NCBI GenBank assembly: GCA_002316585.1
Contig: DCDU01000199.1
Location: forward strand, 1-6,609
Reading direction: 5' to 3'
Source of the DNA: Firmicutes bacterium UBA1047
GTDB lineage: Bacteria > Bacillota > Clostridia > Tissierellales > Sedimentibacteraceae
DNA: 6,609 nt
Shown: positions 4,958 to 6,609 of the stretch, piece by piece
Position numbering within the stretch: position 1 is the first letter of the stretch
Layout: each line of letters starts with the position of its first letter
The notes under the pieces: generated by a model
Seen by the model: only the letters and a program-made list of their open reading frames with translations
Told to the model about the DNA's origin: nothing
Database searches by the model: none
Translations under genes and position numbers: made by a program

Positions 4958-6609
4958 ATGGCAAAAAAACAATTTAAATCAGAATCCAAACGACTTCTGA
5001 ACTTAATGATTAATTCCATTTACACACACAAGGAAATATTTTTAAGAGAGATTATTTCAAACGCTAATGATGCAATCGACAAAAGCTACTATATGTCTCT
5101 TACAGACAGTGGTATCGAGTTTAACAAGGATGACTTTTATATAAGAATTACGCCAAATGAAGAGAACAGAACTTTAACCGTATCCGACACCGGAATCGGG
5201 ATGTCAAAGGAAGAGCTTGATTCAAATCTTGGAATCATAGCAAAAAGCGGTTCCTTTGATTTTAAAGAAAACAATGAAGCCAAGGACGGCGTAGACATAA
5301 TAGGTCAATTTGGTGTGGGATTTTATTCTGCATTCATGGTTGCCGAAAAAGTTACGGTTATCAGCAAAAAATTAGGGTCTGATGAAGCTTTTAAATGGGA
5401 ATCCGAAGGAGCAGACGGATATACAATCGCTCCTTGCGAAAAAGACAAAGCGGGAACCGACATAATTATGAAAATCAAAAAAAATTCAGAAGACGAGAAT
5501 TATGATGAATTCCTTGATGTTTACAACATAAAATCCTTGGTTAAGAAATATTCTGATTTCATTAAATATCCCATTAAAATGATGATAAAAAAAAGAAAGC
5601 TTAAAGAGGGAGCCGACAATGAATATGAAGAATATTTCGAAGATGAAACATTAAACAGCATGGTTCCCATCTGGAGAAAAAACAAAAGCGAGCTTAAAGA
5701 AGAGGATTATGAAAACTTCTACAGAGAAAAACATTTCGGATATGAAAAGCCTTTGAAATATACTCATGTAAGCGCGGAAGGATTAGTTAGCTACAATGCA
5801 ATATTGTATATTCCCGCAAGAGCACCTTTTGATTTCTACACAAAGGAATATGAAAAAGGTCTTGAGCTTTATTCCAACGGTGTTTTGATTATGAATAAAT
5901 GCGGCGATTTACTGCCTGACTATTTCGGCTTTGTACAGGGTTTGGTAGATTCAGCCGATTTTTCCCTTAATATTTCAAGAGAAGTGCTGCAGCATGACAG
6001 ACAGCTTCAGTTTATCGCAAAGAAAATCAAAGAAAAAATTAAAAGCGAGCTTTTGTCAATGCTAAAGGATGACAGGGAAACATATGAGACTTTCTTCCAA
6101 AATTTCGGCAGGACTTTAAAATACGGTTTATACAGCGAATGGGGTGCAAACAAGGAAATACTGCAGGATTTAATAATGTTCTATTCATCCCATGATAAAA
6201 AGTTAGTAACCCTTGATGAATATGTATCAAGAATGAAAGAAGACCAAAAATATATTTATTATGCTGCCGGAGAAAGTGTTGATAAATTATTGAAGCTTCC
6301 TCAGGCAGAACTGATTGCCGACATGGGATATGAAATACTCTGCTTCACTGATGAAATTGATGAATTCGCAATTAAAATTCTCTTAAATTACAAAGATAAG
6401 GAATTTAAAAACATATCAAGCTCCGACCTTGATATTAAAACTGAAGAAGATGATACTGCCAAGGAAGAGAATAAGGATTTATTCGTTTTCATGAAGGAAG
6501 CCTTAGACGGAAAAATTAAAGAGGTAAGAGCTTCCAAAAGACTTAAAACACATCCTGTCTGCCTTGCCACAGACGGAGAAGTATCAATAGAAATGGAAAA
6601 GGTATTAAA
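4958..6609 (+). CDS. htpG: HtpG, HSP90-family molecular chaperone (partial, C-terminus beyond window)
   Basis: ATP-dependent cytoplasmic chaperone; 550 residues visible of a usual 620-640, so part of the C-terminal dimerisation domain is cut off by the right edge. The GHKL ATPase domain shows [11 protein letters not shown] at 31-41 (Glu31 and Asn35 match the catalytic Glu and Mg-binding Asn), DTGIGM at 77-82 and [13 protein letters not shown] at 116-128. The middle domain has LYSNGVLI at 304-311 and [14 protein letters not shown] at 337-350, where Arg341 is the conserved arginine that contacts ATP gamma-phosphate. An acidic stretch near 486-498 precedes the C-terminal segment with [15 protein letters not shown]. 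The start is ATG 4958 behind AGGAAGG (4942-4948). A sigma-A promoter and perfect CIRCE just upstream point to HrcA control. It is unrelated in function to the preceding wall-lytic genes. Confidence 0.97.
   Translation, partial: MAKKQFKSESKRLLNLMINSIYTHKEIFLREIISNANDAIDKSYYMSLTDSGIEFNKDDFYIRITPNEENRTLTVSDTGIGMSKEELDSNLGIIAKSGSFDFKENNEAKDGVDIIGQFGVGFYSAFMVAEKVTVISKKLGSDEAFKWESEGADGYTIAPCEKDKAGTDIIMKIKKNSEDENYDEFLDVYNIKSLVKKYSDFIKYPIKMMIKKRKLKEGADNEYEEYFEDETLNSMVPIWRKNKSELKEEDYENFYREKHFGYEKPLKYTHVSAEGLVSYNAILYIPARAPFDFYTKEYEKGLELYSNGVLIMNKCGDLLPDYFGFVQGLVDSADFSLNISREVLQHDRQLQFIAKKIKEKIKSELLSMLKDDRETYETFFQNFGRTLKYGLYSEWGANKEILQDLIMFYSSHDKKLVTLDEYVSRMKEDQKYIYYAAGESVDKLLKLPQAELIADMGYEILCFTDEIDEFAIKILLNYKDKEFKNISSSDLDIKTEEDDTAKEENKDLFVFMKEALDGKIKEVRASKRLKTHPVCLATDGEVSIEMEKVL

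Noticed and set aside
6039..6570. Two short minus-strand open frames opposite htpG
   Set aside because: Both lie inside a highly conserved HSP90 coding region and have no ribosome sites.

Overview
The window looks like the chromosome of a low-GC, anaerobic, endospore-forming member of the Clostridia. This rests on AT-rich DNA with Gram-positive Shine-Dalgarno sites, a biotin-dependent carboxyltransferase of the MmdA/PccB type, a cluster of proteins related to the clostridial spore cortex-lytic enzyme SleC, and a Gram-positive heat-shock operator (CIRCE) in front of htpG. The species cannot be named from the sequence alone. All family calls come from reading translated motifs by eye, not from searches.

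Layout: (1) 1-569, minus strand: the N-terminal third of a carboxyltransferase subunit that runs off the left edge. It starts at TTG behind a perfect AGGAGGT. (2) 570-833: a divergent, very AT-rich intergenic region with two good sigma-A-type promoters for the minus-strand gene, an extended -10 promoter for the plus-strand genes, a possible sporulation-type promoter, a 9-bp direct repeat and small palindromes. (3) 834-4832, plus strand: four co-directional genes. The first is a free-standing transthyretin-like/carboxypeptidase-regulatory-like protein. It is followed by two paralogous SleC-type proteins, each with a SpoIID/LytB-like lytic transglycosylase domain and three peptidoglycan-binding repeats, and then by a small basic protein made only of two peptidoglycan-binding repeats. 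The first three are tightly packed (gaps of 10 and 18 nt). The fourth lies behind an 83-nt gap containing an imperfect hairpin. (4) 4833-4957: the htpG control region with a TTGACA-16-TAAAAT promoter and a perfect CIRCE operator at the expected transcription start. (5) 4958-6609: htpG (HSP90 chaperone), open at the right edge.

The most interesting part is the four-gene wall-lytic cluster. SleC of C. perfringens and C. difficile is, as I recall it, one polypeptide: an N-terminal beta-sandwich-like pro-region, a SpoIID-like catalytic domain and a C-terminal peptidoglycan-binding region. Here the pro-region equivalent is encoded as a separate gene. Its stop codon shares a base with the Shine-Dalgarno of the catalytic gene. 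The catalytic unit is duplicated (about three-quarters identical by hand count), and the binding repeats are multiplied to eight across three proteins. A plausible reading is a multi-component cortex- or wall-hydrolysing system with the regulatory domain supplied in trans. No Csp-type protease gene is present in the window.
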